From Brotonthovivens sp045629925 (GTDB lineage: Bacteria; Bacillota; Clostridia; Lachnospirales; Lachnospiraceae), in the NCBI GenBank assembly GCA_045629925.1, contig JAZQSD010000042.1, forward strand, positions 1-28,267: a DNA stretch of 28,267 nucleotides, in the 5' to 3' direction. Below the pieces are notes generated by a model that made no database searches, had not been told where the DNA came from, and saw only the letters and a program-made list of their open reading frames with translations. Position 1 is the stretch's first letter. The number at the start of each line of letters is the position of its first letter. Shown here piece by piece: positions 8,716 through 16,628 of this stretch. A program made the translations under genes and the position numbers.

Positions 8716-9345
8716 ATGGCAGAAGTTAAAATTCAGCAGATGCATGTTGGTGCACTTGGTGTAAACTGCTATCTGATCGTGAATGATGAGTTAAAAGAAG
8801 CGGTAGTTGTGGATCCAGGTGGACACGCAAATGCAATCGCAGACAATTTGAAGAAAGAAGGACTGAAGCTTGCAGGTATCCTTTTGACACATGCGCATTT
8901 TGATCATGCGGATGGGGCAGAAGATTTGCAGAAATTGATGGGGTCTGATATCTACGCTCACGAAGCAGAGCAGAGAACATTAGAAGATCCACGCTACAAT
9001 ATGTCCAACATGATGGGGATGGGGATTTCCTATCGAGCAAATGTTTTCGTGAGAGAAGGCGATGTGCTTGATCTTGCGGGTTTTCAGTTTAAAGTAATCC
9101 ACACACCTGGTCACACAGAAGGTGGATGCTGCTATTATCTGGAAGAACAGCAGATCCTTTTAAGCGGAGATACTCTGTTTTGCGGGTCTATTGGCAGAAC
9201 AGATTTTCCAGGAGGAAGCTATGGAACATTGCTTCGCTCTGTGAAAGAAAAACTGTTTATTCTGCCAGACGATGTAAAGGTGCTCCCAGGACATGAGGGA
9301 ACTTCTTATATCGGATATGAGCGAGATCACAACCCTTTTTTCTAG
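8716..9345 (+). CDS. Metallo-beta-lactamase-fold hydrolase (glyoxalase II-like)
   Basis: A 209-residue cytoplasmic MBL-fold enzyme of the short glyoxalase II / YqgX-like group, usually annotated as a hydroxyacylglutathione hydrolase-type protein; its physiological thioester substrate is unknown. The binuclear metal set is complete: H59-x-H61-x-D63-H64 in LTHAHFDHADG, then TPGHTEGG, the bridging Asp in LLSGDTLF, and the last His in LPGHEGTSYIGYE. The ATG at 8716 is fixed by an in-frame stop just upstream, but its Shine-Dalgarno is unusually placed (see 8685-8715). The protein ends HNPFF at a TAG directly preceded by T_TTT_TTC. The -1 frame continues openly to the hemZ start. Confidence 0.9.
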   Translation: MAEVKIQQMHVGALGVNCYLIVNDELKEAVVVDPGGHANAIADNLKKEGLKLAGILLTHAHFDHADGAEDLQKLMGSDIYAHEAEQRTLEDPRYNMSNMMGMGISYRANVFVREGDVLDLAGFQFKVIHTPGHTEGGCCYYLEEQQILLSGDTLFCGSIGRTDFPGGSYGTLLRSVKEKLFILPDDVKVLPGHEGTSYIGYERDHNPFF

Positions 9346-9422
9346 AAGGACTCTCTCAGTATCTTAGTGATGCTGAAGAGGAAGAGAACTGGGTATCAGT
9401 ATATAAGGAAATGTTAGAATGA
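9336..9422 (+). other. Possible -1 frameshift site and 26-codon extension of the MBL gene
   Basis: The heptamer T_TTT_TTC (9336-9342) sits in the zero frame immediately before TAG (9343-9345). A -1 slip gives 26 more codons, beginning LEGLSQYLSD and ending VYKEMLE, with TGA at 9420-9422 overlapping the hemZ ATG (9419-9421) as ATGA. The -1 frame has no start codon between its previous stop (9318) and ATG 9411, so it cannot be a free-standing gene of that length. Three readings remain: programmed frameshifting, a one-base loss in a T-run (mutation or sequencing error), or chance. Confidence 0.4.
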
Positions 9423-10912
9423 TTTATGTGAAGCTTAACGAGGCGAATTTTGAATACGATATTCACTCGCTGGTGAAGGCGTATTTTCCGCAGGAAGACG
9501 TGCTTGTTTCTGCGGAAGAGAAACAGCCGGCAGAGGGGGTATCGTTTCGTCTTGCTATAGATTATATAAAAAACACAGAGAATAATGGGGATGAGCAGAT
9601 CCTGTTTCGATTGATGGAAGCGGAGGGCCAGAAGGAGTTGCTGGGTCCGGTTTCTGTAAAGGTGGATTTTGCTGATCGAAAAGAGACGAAAAATCAGTTA
9701 AAGCAGACATTGTACAATCTTATGGCGGATTTTACAGGGCAGACCCTTCCTTGGGGAACATTAACAGGTATCCGACCAACAAAGATTCCGATGGCAATGT
9801 TAGAAGAAGGAAAAACAGAAGCTGAGATTGATAAGTACATGAAGGAAACGTATTTTGCATCTCAGGAAAAGATTGATCTTAGCGTGGAAGTGGCCAAGGC
9901 AGAACTGGAACTTCTAAAGAAGATTGATTACGAGAATGGTTATAGTCTTTATATAGGAATTCCGTTTTGCCCGAGTACCTGCTTGTATTGCTCTTTTACT
10001 TCTTATCCAATTGGAGTGTGGGCAAAGCGAGTGGATGCGTATCTGGATGCTCTGGAAAAAGAGATCGAGTTTACGGCCAATGCGTGCAAGGACAAGTATT
10101 TAAATACTATTTATATTGGTGGCGGCACACCGACTTCCCTGAATCCGGACCAGTTGGACCGTTTGCTTACAAAGGTGGAACAGTGTTTTGATTTCTCTCA
10201 CCTGGTTGAATATACTGTGGAGGCAGGTCGACCAGACAGCATCACAAGAGAAAAACTTCAGGTGCTAAGGGATCACAATATCTCAAGAATCTCCATCAAT
10301 CCGCAGACAATGAAGGATGCTACGCTAAAGCTGATCGGGCGAAACCATACGGTTTCACAGACGGTGGAAAGTTTTAAGCTGGCCAGAGAGCTGGGGTTTG
10401 ATAATATAAACATGGATCTGATTGTTGGATTGCCAGAGGAAACCATCGAAGATGTGGAAAACACGATGAAACAGTTGATGGAACTGGATCCTGACAACGT
10501 GACAGTACATTCTTTGGCAGTAAAGCGAGCAGCCAGACTGAAGATGCAGCAGGAAGAGTACAAGGATCTTAAGATGGAGAATACTTGGGAGACCATTGAG
10601 CTTACTGCGACTTATTGCAGACAGATGGGGATGACCCCGTACTATCTGTACCGACAGAAAAATATGGCGGGCAATTTTGAGAATGTAGGCTACGCAAAAC
10701 CAGGCTGCGCAGGTGTGTATAACATCTTGATTATGGAAGAAAAACAGACTATAATGGCTCTTGGCGCAGGCGCAACCACAAAATTCGTTATGGGTGAGCG
10801 CATTGAGCGAGTAGGAAACGTAAAAGACGTGACGAATTATTTGGAACGTATTGATGAAATGATAGAACGTAAAGCAAAAGAAATGGAGGAACTAGGCTTT
10901 GGCATTAAGTAA
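9419..10912 (+). CDS. hemZ: Coproporphyrinogen dehydrogenase-like radical SAM protein HemZ
   Basis: Radical SAM enzyme of the oxygen-independent coproporphyrinogen III oxidase family, HemZ branch. In that family the reaction is oxidative decarboxylation of coproporphyrinogen III; the exact activity of HemZ proteins is less certain. The [4Fe-4S] motif is C184-PST-C188-LY-C191. It is followed by the SAM-binding YIGGGTPTSL, the RISINPQTM strand and the NMDLIVGLPEET segment. The roughly 180-residue N-terminal extension, absent from HemN, is typical of HemZ. The ATG at 9419 has AAGGA 9 bases upstream. Length is 497 residues. The gene overlaps hisS by 14 bases. Confidence 0.92.
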   Translation: MIYVKLNEANFEYDIHSLVKAYFPQEDVLVSAEEKQPAEGVSFRLAIDYIKNTENNGDEQILFRLMEAEGQKELLGPVSVKVDFADRKETKNQLKQTLYNLMADFTGQTLPWGTLTGIRPTKIPMAMLEEGKTEAEIDKYMKETYFASQEKIDLSVEVAKAELELLKKIDYENGYSLYIGIPFCPSTCLYCSFTSYPIGVWAKRVDAYLDALEKEIEFTANACKDKYLNTIYIGGGTPTSLNPDQLDRLLTKVEQCFDFSHLVEYTVEAGRPDSITREKLQVLRDHNISRISINPQTMKDATLKLIGRNHTVSQTVESFKLARELGFDNINMDLIVGLPEETIEDVENTMKQLMELDPDNVTVHSLAVKRAARLKMQQEEYKDLKMENTWETIELTATYCRQMGMTPYYLYRQKNMAGNFENVGYAKPGCAGVYNILIMEEKQTIMALGAGATTKFVMGERIERVGNVKDVTNYLERIDEMIERKAKEMEELGFGIK

Positions 10913-12146
10913 AAAACCTGTTACAGGTATGAAAGATATTATGCCGGATGAGATGTTGATCCGCGATTATGTACAGAATGTGATCAAGGATACATACCGT
11001 TCATTCGGGTTTACTCCTATTGAGACACCTTGCATGGAAAATATTGCAAACCTTAGCAATAAGCAGGGCGGCGAGAATGAAAAGTTAATTTTTAAAGTAA
11101 TGAAACGTGGCGAAAAGCTGAATTTAGAAAAGGCACAGACACCAGATGATCTGGTAGACTTCGGTATGAGATATGACCTGACAGTTCCTCTTTGCCGTTA
11201 TTATTCTAACCATGCAAATGATCTGCCAAGCCCATTCAAGGCATTGCAGATGGGAAATGTGTGGAGAGCAGACAGACCTCAGAGAGGCCGGTATCGTCAG
11301 TTTATGCAGTGTGACATCGACATTATCGGTGAACCATCTAACTTAGCAGAGATCGAATTGATCCTTGCTACAACAACAACACTTGGAAAGCTTGGATTCA
11401 AAAACTTTGAGATTCGTATCAACGAGCGTCGCATCTTAAAAGGGATGGCTGCATACAGTGGGTTTGCAGAAGCAGATTATGACACAGTTTTCATTATCTT
11501 AGACAAGATGGACAAGATTGGTGTGGAAGGCGTTGCGAAAGAACTTGCTGAAACAGGTTTTGCGCAGGAGTCTATCGACAAGTATCTGGCTCTTTTTGCA
11601 GGAATTGAAGCTGCAGAAGATGGGGTGGCATATCTTGCTGAAACACTGGGCGATTACCTTGAGGCAGAAGTGGTACAGAGCATGCAGGAAATCTCTGCCA
11701 GCGTAAATGCCACAAAGATGGCACAGTTTGATCTTGTGTTTGATCCAACACTTGTGCGCGGTATGTCTTACTATACAGGTACTATTTTTGAGATTGCTAT
11801 GCCAGAGTTTGGAGGAAGCTGCGGCGGTGGCGGACGTTATGATAAGATGGTAGGAAACTTTACAGGCAAGGATGTTCCAGCCTGCGGATTTTCTATCGGA
11901 TTTGAAAGAATCATCCTGCTTCTTTTAGAAAGCGGATTCCAGATTCCAGAACAGCCAGCGAAGGTTGCATACCTGATCGAAAAAGGTTTCCCAGGAGAAA
12001 AACTGGCGGAAGTAATCGGACAGGCGCAGGAAGCAAGAAAGAACGGACAGCAGGTACTGGTTGTTCGTATGAATAAGAACAAAAAATTCCAGAAAGAACA
12101 GCTCGAGAAGGAAGGCTATACTGAATTCGTTGAGTTTTTTAGATAA
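10899..12146 (+). CDS. hisS: Histidyl-tRNA synthetase
   Basis: Class II synthetase that charges tRNA-His. The 415-residue protein shows motif 1 around FTPIETPCMENIANL, motif 2 in GNVWRADRPQRGRYRQFMQCDID, the histidine A-type signature LVRGMSYYTGTIFEI, and motif 3 in CGFSIGFERIILLL. A C-terminal anticodon-binding domain follows. The start is a TTG at 10899 with GGAGGA (10885-10890) 8 bases upstream; the resulting N-terminus MALSKKPVTGMKDI fits the family. It begins inside the 3' end of hemZ, indicating translational coupling. No T-box precedes it, so control probably comes from the operon promoter upstream of relA. Confidence 0.96.
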   Translation: MALSKKPVTGMKDIMPDEMLIRDYVQNVIKDTYRSFGFTPIETPCMENIANLSNKQGGENEKLIFKVMKRGEKLNLEKAQTPDDLVDFGMRYDLTVPLCRYYSNHANDLPSPFKALQMGNVWRADRPQRGRYRQFMQCDIDIIGEPSNLAEIELILATTTTLGKLGFKNFEIRINERRILKGMAAYSGFAEADYDTVFIILDKMDKIGVEGVAKELAETGFAQESIDKYLALFAGIEAAEDGVAYLAETLGDYLEAEVVQSMQEISASVNATKMAQFDLVFDPTLVRGMSYYTGTIFEIAMPEFGGSCGGGGRYDKMVGNFTGKDVPACGFSIGFERIILLLLESGFQIPEQPAKVAYLIEKGFPGEKLAEVIGQAQEARKNGQQVLVVRMNKNKKFQKEQLEKEGYTEFVEFFR

Positions 12147-12166
12147 CAATTAGGGAGGATAAAAGA

Positions 12167-13966
12167 ATGGCAGAATCCATGAAAGGACTTCGCAGAACAC
12201 ATCGCTGTACAGAAGTTTCTAATCAGAATATTGGTGAAACTGTAACTGTTATGGGTTGGGTACAGAGAAGAAGAAACTTAGGAAGTCTTATCTTTATAGA
12301 TTTAAGAGACCGTTCCGGTATTTTGCAGATCATGTTTGATGAAGCAAGCGTTGGAACAGAAGGTTTTGAAAAAGCAGGCACATTAAGAAGTGAGTTCGTA
12401 GTAGCTATCACTGGTAAGGTTGAAAAACGTAGTGCTGCTGTAAATGAAAACTTAAAAACAGGTGATATCGAGATTGTTGCAGAATCTATCCGTATTCTCT
12501 CTGAATCTGAGACACCACCATTCCCAATCGAAGAAAACTCTCAGACAAAGGATGATATCCGTCTGAAATATCGTTATTTAGATTTGAGAAGACCTGATAT
12601 CCAGAGAAATCTTATGTTAAGAAGCAAAGTTTCTTGCCTGATGCGTGATTTCATGATGAAAGAAGGCTTCCTTGAAATCGAAACACCAATGCTTACAAAG
12701 TCAACACCAGAAGGAGCAAGAGACTACCTTGTACCAAGCCGTGTGCATCCAGGTAACTTCTATGCTCTTCCACAGTCACCACAGCTGTTCAAACAGCTTC
12801 TGATGTGTTCAGGTTACGACAGATATTTCCAGATCACAAAGTGCTTCCGTGATGAAGACCTTCGTGCAGACCGTCAGCCAGAGTTTACACAGGCGGATAT
12901 GGAATTATCTTTCGTTGACGTTGAAGATGTATTGGATGTAAATGAAAGATTGCTTCAGTATGTATTTAAAGAAGCAATTGGCGTAGATGTAGCGCTTCCA
13001 CTTCCAAGACTTACATGGCAGGAAGCTATGGACCGTTTCGGCTCTGATAAACCAGATACACGTTTTGGCATGGAACTTTGCGATGTGTCTGAAGTTGTAA
13101 AAGGATGCGGTTTTGCAGTGTTTGCAGGCGCTCTTGAAAATGGTGGTTCTGTTCGCGGCATCTGTGTGCCAGGCAAAGGCGGCATGGGTCGCAAACAGAT
13201 TGACAAACTTGTTGATTTTGCAAAAATCTACGGTGCAAAAGGTCTTGCTTACGTAGCTATCGGTGAAGACGGCACAGTAAAATCTTCTTTCGCTAAATTT
13301 ATGACAGAAGAGGAAATGCAGGCGCTGATCGCAGCTATGGGCGCAGGAAATGGAGATTTACTCCTTTTTGCTGCTGATAAGAATAAAGTGGTTTGGGATG
13401 TTCTCGGCGCGCTGCGTGTGCATCTGGCAAAAGAAATGGGCCTTCTTGATCCAAACCAGTACAATTTCTTGTGGGTAACAGAATTCCCACTTCTTGAATG
13501 GGACGAAGAAGCAAACCGTTTCGTGGCAGTACACCACCCATTCACAATGCCTATGGATGAAGATTTGGATAAGCTTGATGCTGCGCCAGGTGAAGTTCGT
13601 GCAAAAGCATACGATATCGTATTAAATGGTACAGAGCTTGGTGGCGGTTCTGTTCGAATCCACCAGAATGACATTCAGGAAAAAATGTTTGAAGTGCTTG
13701 GCTTCTCAAAAGAAGCTGCATGGGATCAGTTCGGTTTCCTTTTAGGTGCGTTCAAATATGGCGTTCCACCACACGCAGGTCTTGCATACGGCTTAGACCG
13801 TATGGTAATGCATATGGTACAGGCGGATTCTATTCGTGACGTAATCGCCTTCCCTAAAGTAAAAGACGCATCTGATCTTATGTGTGAAGCTCCAAACGTT
13901 GTTGATGAAAAACAGCTGGTAGAACTTGGCATAAAGATTGATATTCAGGAAGAAACAGCGGAATAA
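12167..13966 (+). CDS. aspS: Aspartyl-tRNA synthetase (bacterial type)
   Basis: Class II synthetase charging tRNA-Asp. The 599-residue length and the large GAD insertion mark the bacterial form. An N-terminal OB-fold anticodon domain (GWVQRRRNLGSLIFIDLRDRSG) is followed by FLEIETPMLTKSTPEGARD (motif 1 region), FRDEDLRADRQPEFTQ (motif 2) and GLAYGLDRMVMHM (motif 3). The ATG at 12167 has GGGAGG 8 bases upstream. It is the last gene of the relA operon, 20 bp after hisS, and ends at the terminator 14015-14064. Discriminating versus non-discriminating specificity cannot be told by eye. Confidence 0.97.
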   Translation: MAESMKGLRRTHRCTEVSNQNIGETVTVMGWVQRRRNLGSLIFIDLRDRSGILQIMFDEASVGTEGFEKAGTLRSEFVVAITGKVEKRSAAVNENLKTGDIEIVAESIRILSESETPPFPIEENSQTKDDIRLKYRYLDLRRPDIQRNLMLRSKVSCLMRDFMMKEGFLEIETPMLTKSTPEGARDYLVPSRVHPGNFYALPQSPQLFKQLLMCSGYDRYFQITKCFRDEDLRADRQPEFTQADMELSFVDVEDVLDVNERLLQYVFKEAIGVDVALPLPRLTWQEAMDRFGSDKPDTRFGMELCDVSEVVKGCGFAVFAGALENGGSVRGICVPGKGGMGRKQIDKLVDFAKIYGAKGLAYVAIGEDGTVKSSFAKFMTEEEMQALIAAMGAGNGDLLLFAADKNKVVWDVLGALRVHLAKEMGLLDPNQYNFLWVTEFPLLEWDEEANRFVAVHHPFTMPMDEDLDKLDAAPGEVRAKAYDIVLNGTELGGGSVRIHQNDIQEKMFEVLGFSKEAAWDQFGFLLGAFKYGVPPHAGLAYGLDRMVMHMVQADSIRDVIAFPKVKDASDLMCEAPNVVDEKQLVELGIKIDIQEETAE

Positions 13967-14014
13967 AAAGCTGGATGGTAATGACCTGGACAAAATAAAA
14001 TAGTAATGAATAAT

Positions 14015-14064
14015 AAAAACAGTATGTTTTTGGTGATAATTCTGCCAGAACATACTGTTTTTTT
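14015..14064 (+). terminator. Intrinsic terminator ending the relA-aspS operon
   Basis: AAAAACAGTATGTT (14015-14028) pairs with AACATACTGTTTTT from 14049, with a loop of about 20 bases and a run of seven Ts. Confidence 0.88.
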
Positions 14065-14081
14065 GATTGAGAATCTTCCTT

Positions 14082-14147
14082 ATAACAATGTGTTATGGGG
14101 GTATATGAAAATTCTATTACCTTGAGAGCGCTATGTTTACCTATAAT
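14082..14147 (+). promoter_or_regulatory. LysR-type box and promoter of the first LysR gene
   Basis: A perfect palindrome ATAACAATGTGTTAT (14082-14096) has the T-N11-A form of LysR-type sites. A perfect TATAAT lies at 14142-14147, with no good -35 at 17 bp (ACCTTG), as expected for an activator-dependent promoter. The predicted start near 14154 puts the palindrome centre at about -65, the classic LysR recognition position. The leader to the ATG is about 33 bases. Confidence 0.55.
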
Positions 14148-14186
14148 GATAGGTGATGACAGTTATATGCTCGAAAGAGGTGTTTT

Positions 14187-15122
14187 ATGACGATTTCTCA
14201 AATCAAATATTTCATTGCAGTGGCAGAGTGTTTAAGCTTTACAAAAGCATCAGAACAGCTTTTTGTATCACAGCCTGCTTTGAGTCGCCAGATAAAAAAT
14301 CTGGAAGAAGAATTGAATATTCAGCTTTTTGTCAGAACCACCAATGGGATCCGCTTGACTCCTGCGGGAAGTTCTCTTTATATGGGGATGTCAGAAACCT
14401 ATGAGAAATTCTTGGGGCATATTGAACGAGCAGTGAAGATTCAGAAAGGATTAAGCGGAACATTAAAGATTGGTATTCTTGATCAGGTGAATGTGGCAGA
14501 TTTTATGCCACAGGTTTTTCTGTACTTTAAGGAGAAATATCCTAATGTAGATCTTAGTTTTACAGATGGCTCTTTTCACTATTTGATGACAGAGATGTAT
14601 GCTGGCCGCTTGGATATTATATTTACGGTTCAGTTTGAAGTGAAAGATAAAGAAAGTGTCCTTTGGCAGTATGTTGCCCATTCAGATGACTGGCTGGTCA
14701 TGAGCAAATATCTTCCGCTGGCTCAAAAAGAACATGTCACTATGGCAGATGTTAAGGGGGAAACCTTTGTAATGATTTCTGCTGAAGATTGTTCAAAATC
14801 TTCGGAATTGATATTTGAAAAATGCAAAGAAAATGGTTTTGTGCCACCGGTACATTACGCAAAAACATTAGCGGAGCAGATTTTGTGGATAGAAGTAGGA
14901 ATGGGTATCTCTATTCTTGATAGTCGAAGCAGTATTATGCTCAATCCGAATGTGAAAGCATATAAGCTGGAGAGTCCGTGGGATCCGTCTTTGGTGGCTG
15001 CTTGGAATCAGCACAATTACAATCCGCTGATTGAAGTATTCTTAAAGAAAATGAATGAGATACTTCATTTGGAAAATGAGGATATCCATGGAATTTCCAT
15101 TGGTTATGTGGAAGAGACGTAG
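14187..15122 (+). CDS. LysR-family transcriptional regulator (paralogue 1)
   Basis: A 311-residue DNA-binding regulator. Residues 1-60 are the winged helix-turn-helix (QIKYFIAVAECLSFTKASEQ, then SQPALSRQIKNLEEELNIQL and TPAGSSLY). Residues ~90-300 are the periplasmic-binding-like effector domain. The ATG at 14187 has AAAGAGGTG just upstream. It is clearly paralogous to the regulators at 16629 and 20807: they share LFVRT.NGIRLTPAGS and a C-terminal WDPSLV..WNQ.NYNPLI segment, so they arose by duplication. It points toward the UroD-like gene at 15214 and they share a terminator. The effector is unknown; its own promoter carries a LysR-type palindrome, suggesting autoregulation. Confidence 0.93.
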   Translation: MTISQIKYFIAVAECLSFTKASEQLFVSQPALSRQIKNLEEELNIQLFVRTTNGIRLTPAGSSLYMGMSETYEKFLGHIERAVKIQKGLSGTLKIGILDQVNVADFMPQVFLYFKEKYPNVDLSFTDGSFHYLMTEMYAGRLDIIFTVQFEVKDKESVLWQYVAHSDDWLVMSKYLPLAQKEHVTMADVKGETFVMISAEDCSKSSELIFEKCKENGFVPPVHYAKTLAEQILWIEVGMGISILDSRSSIMLNPNVKAYKLESPWDPSLVAAWNQHNYNPLIEVFLKKMNEILHLENEDIHGISIGYVEET

Positions 15123-15149
15123 GTAAATGATATATTTATAAAAACAACA

Positions 15150-15190
15150 AAGCCTTATGTTTGGGGAAAACATAAGGCCTTGCTTTTTTG
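15150..15190. terminator. Bidirectional terminator between LysR 1 and UroD-like 1
   Basis: GCCTTATGTTT (15152-15162) pairs with AAACATAAGGC (15168-15178) around a short GGGGA-type loop, with a T-run at 15184-15189 and an A-rich left flank for the opposite strand. Confidence 0.85.
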
Positions 15191-15213
15191 TTATTGGGCT
15201 ATTTAAAGATGGA

Positions 15214-16467
15214 TTAGTATTTCATATAGTTTCTTGCTGTGTCGTAGAATGCTTTCAGGTTTTCTGGTTTTGCAACGTCTACAGTTACATCACAGTCTAA
15301 GATAAAGCCGCCGCCTGGTGCATAGATGTCGATAGCATTTTTAACTGCTTTTACAACGTCATCTTTTGTGCCGTACTGAAGGAGTGTGCCTTCGATGCCG
15401 CCTTTCAGGCAGTATTTGCCAGCGAAACGTTCTTTTACTTTTGCCATGTCGTTTGTGCCTGTAAATGTCATGATACATTTGTGTGCAGGAACATCACGTT
15501 CGATAATATCCAGTTTGGACATGTAGCTGTCTTCTACGTAGATCCATGGAGTTACGTTGTTTTCAATACATACATCGATACAAGCTTTTAAGCCTGGCCA
15601 GTAGAATGTCTGGAACTGTTCGCGGCTCATGAACATATCGTAGCCGTTGTGAAGCATAAATCCGATGATGTTGATTGGACGGGATTTGATTGTGTTCTTT
15701 AAGTAGCGAACCTGAATCTTTGTAGCTGCATTTACTGCTTCAAGAAGTTCGTCTGGGCATTCGTACATATCCATGGAAACGTTTAAGAAACCGCGAAGTG
15801 TATCGTTGAAGATATCGAATGGTGCGGATGTTACAAGGTCAGCGCCGCTTGGGAAACCTTTGGCAGCCATTTCTTGGTAGAATGCGCCGTCTGCTGCAAC
15901 TAATGGTCCGAACTGGTTTGCACAGTCAACGATAGCGTTGAATGCTTCCTGAACCTGTGGGGCTGCAGCTGGTAAGCAAGAGTACATTGCTCCGTGCCAG
16001 ATTGCCTGTGAGAAATCAAGCATCTCAAGTCCTTTTAATTTGCCCCAGTGACGTGGAAGGACTTTTTTCATGATGAATCCAGTTGGGTCTTCTGCGTATT
16101 CTAAGTATTCTTCAGCAGCCATGTATTCGTCGTCTAATACCTGGAATCCAAGGTTTGGCTCATCGAAGTGTTTGCCTGGCCAACGAACGAATTTGCAGTC
16201 AAGTGCTTCCATTGCAGGACCAGGGAACATAGCTTCTGGGCCGTAAGCAAGGTCAGGCTGATATTCTTCGTGGTAGCGGATGTATGATGGAATACCGTTT
16301 CTCCAGTCAGCAATAGTATCTTTGATTGTTGTTTCTCCGTAGAGAGTGATTGGTAGATATGTGTAGAATGGCGCAACCATGATGTTGTCCACTCTGTTGC
16401 AGTTGATAGAGTCGTGCAGAAGCTTCATTCTGCGCTCGTAATCAGGATGTAATTTGATTTCTGACAT
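15214..16467 (-). CDS. UroD-superfamily protein, divergent form without H-x-C
   Basis: A 417-residue cytoplasmic protein of the uroporphyrinogen decarboxylase / cobalamin methyltransferase superfamily, recognised by the barrel-like course ending GGGFILDCDVTVDVAKPENLKAF. It lacks the N-terminal Arg-rich substrate motif of true HemE. Where the zinc methyltransferases have H-x-C-G it reads V-E312-D-S (WIYVEDSYMSKLDII); only the downstream Cys (C392) matches. So it is unlikely to be a standard MtaA-type enzyme. It might use other metal ligands, act on another substrate, or be non-methyltransferase. ATG 16467 has AAGGAG 9 bases upstream. It is divergent from LysR 2 and convergent with LysR 1. Substrate unknown. 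Confidence 0.8.
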   Translation of the reverse strand: MSEIKLHPDYERRMKLLHDSINCNRVDNIMVAPFYTYLPITLYGETTIKDTIADWRNGIPSYIRYHEEYQPDLAYGPEAMFPGPAMEALDCKFVRWPGKHFDEPNLGFQVLDDEYMAAEEYLEYAEDPTGFIMKKVLPRHWGKLKGLEMLDFSQAIWHGAMYSCLPAAAPQVQEAFNAIVDCANQFGPLVAADGAFYQEMAAKGFPSGADLVTSAPFDIFNDTLRGFLNVSMDMYECPDELLEAVNAATKIQVRYLKNTIKSRPINIIGFMLHNGYDMFMSREQFQTFYWPGLKACIDVCIENNVTPWIYVEDSYMSKLDIIERDVPAHKCIMTFTGTNDMAKVKERFAGKYCLKGGIEGTLLQYGTKDDVVKAVKNAIDIYAPGGGFILDCDVTVDVAKPENLKAFYDTARNYMKY

Positions 16468-16505
16468 AATCAGTGCTCCTTTCGGTTGTTTAAAAATAAG
16501 ATTAG

Positions 16506-16571
16506 ATCATATATAATGATTTTTATTCTGATTAAATTTTAGATTTTACATATGAATAAAGCAAATATAAA
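16506..16571 (+). promoter_or_regulatory. LysR-type box and promoter region of LysR 2 / UroD-like 1
   Basis: ATCATATATAATGAT (16506-16520) has 5-bp arms and the T-N11-A form. To the right TTTACA (16545-16550) and TATAAA (16566-16571) are spaced 15 bp, short but plausible for an activated promoter. The predicted start near 16578 puts the box at about -65 for LysR 2. The box also overlaps the TATATAT stretch that is the best -10 candidate for the opposite UroD-like gene. Confidence 0.45.
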
Positions 16572-16628
16572 ACTTCAATGCCCACATACACATTTGTTAT
16601 CGGTGCAAGAAAAGGGGAGGAAAATAAC

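Noticed and set aside
8155..8745. 196-codon minus-strand open frame at the end of relA
   Set aside because: Antisense shadow of relA and the MBL gene start; Cys/His/Phe-rich, no recognisable domain or ribosome binding site.
9346..9418. Independent small gene between the MBL gene and hemZ
   Set aside because: The open frame has no start codon before ATG 9411, leaving only three codons, so it is treated as a possible frameshift extension instead.
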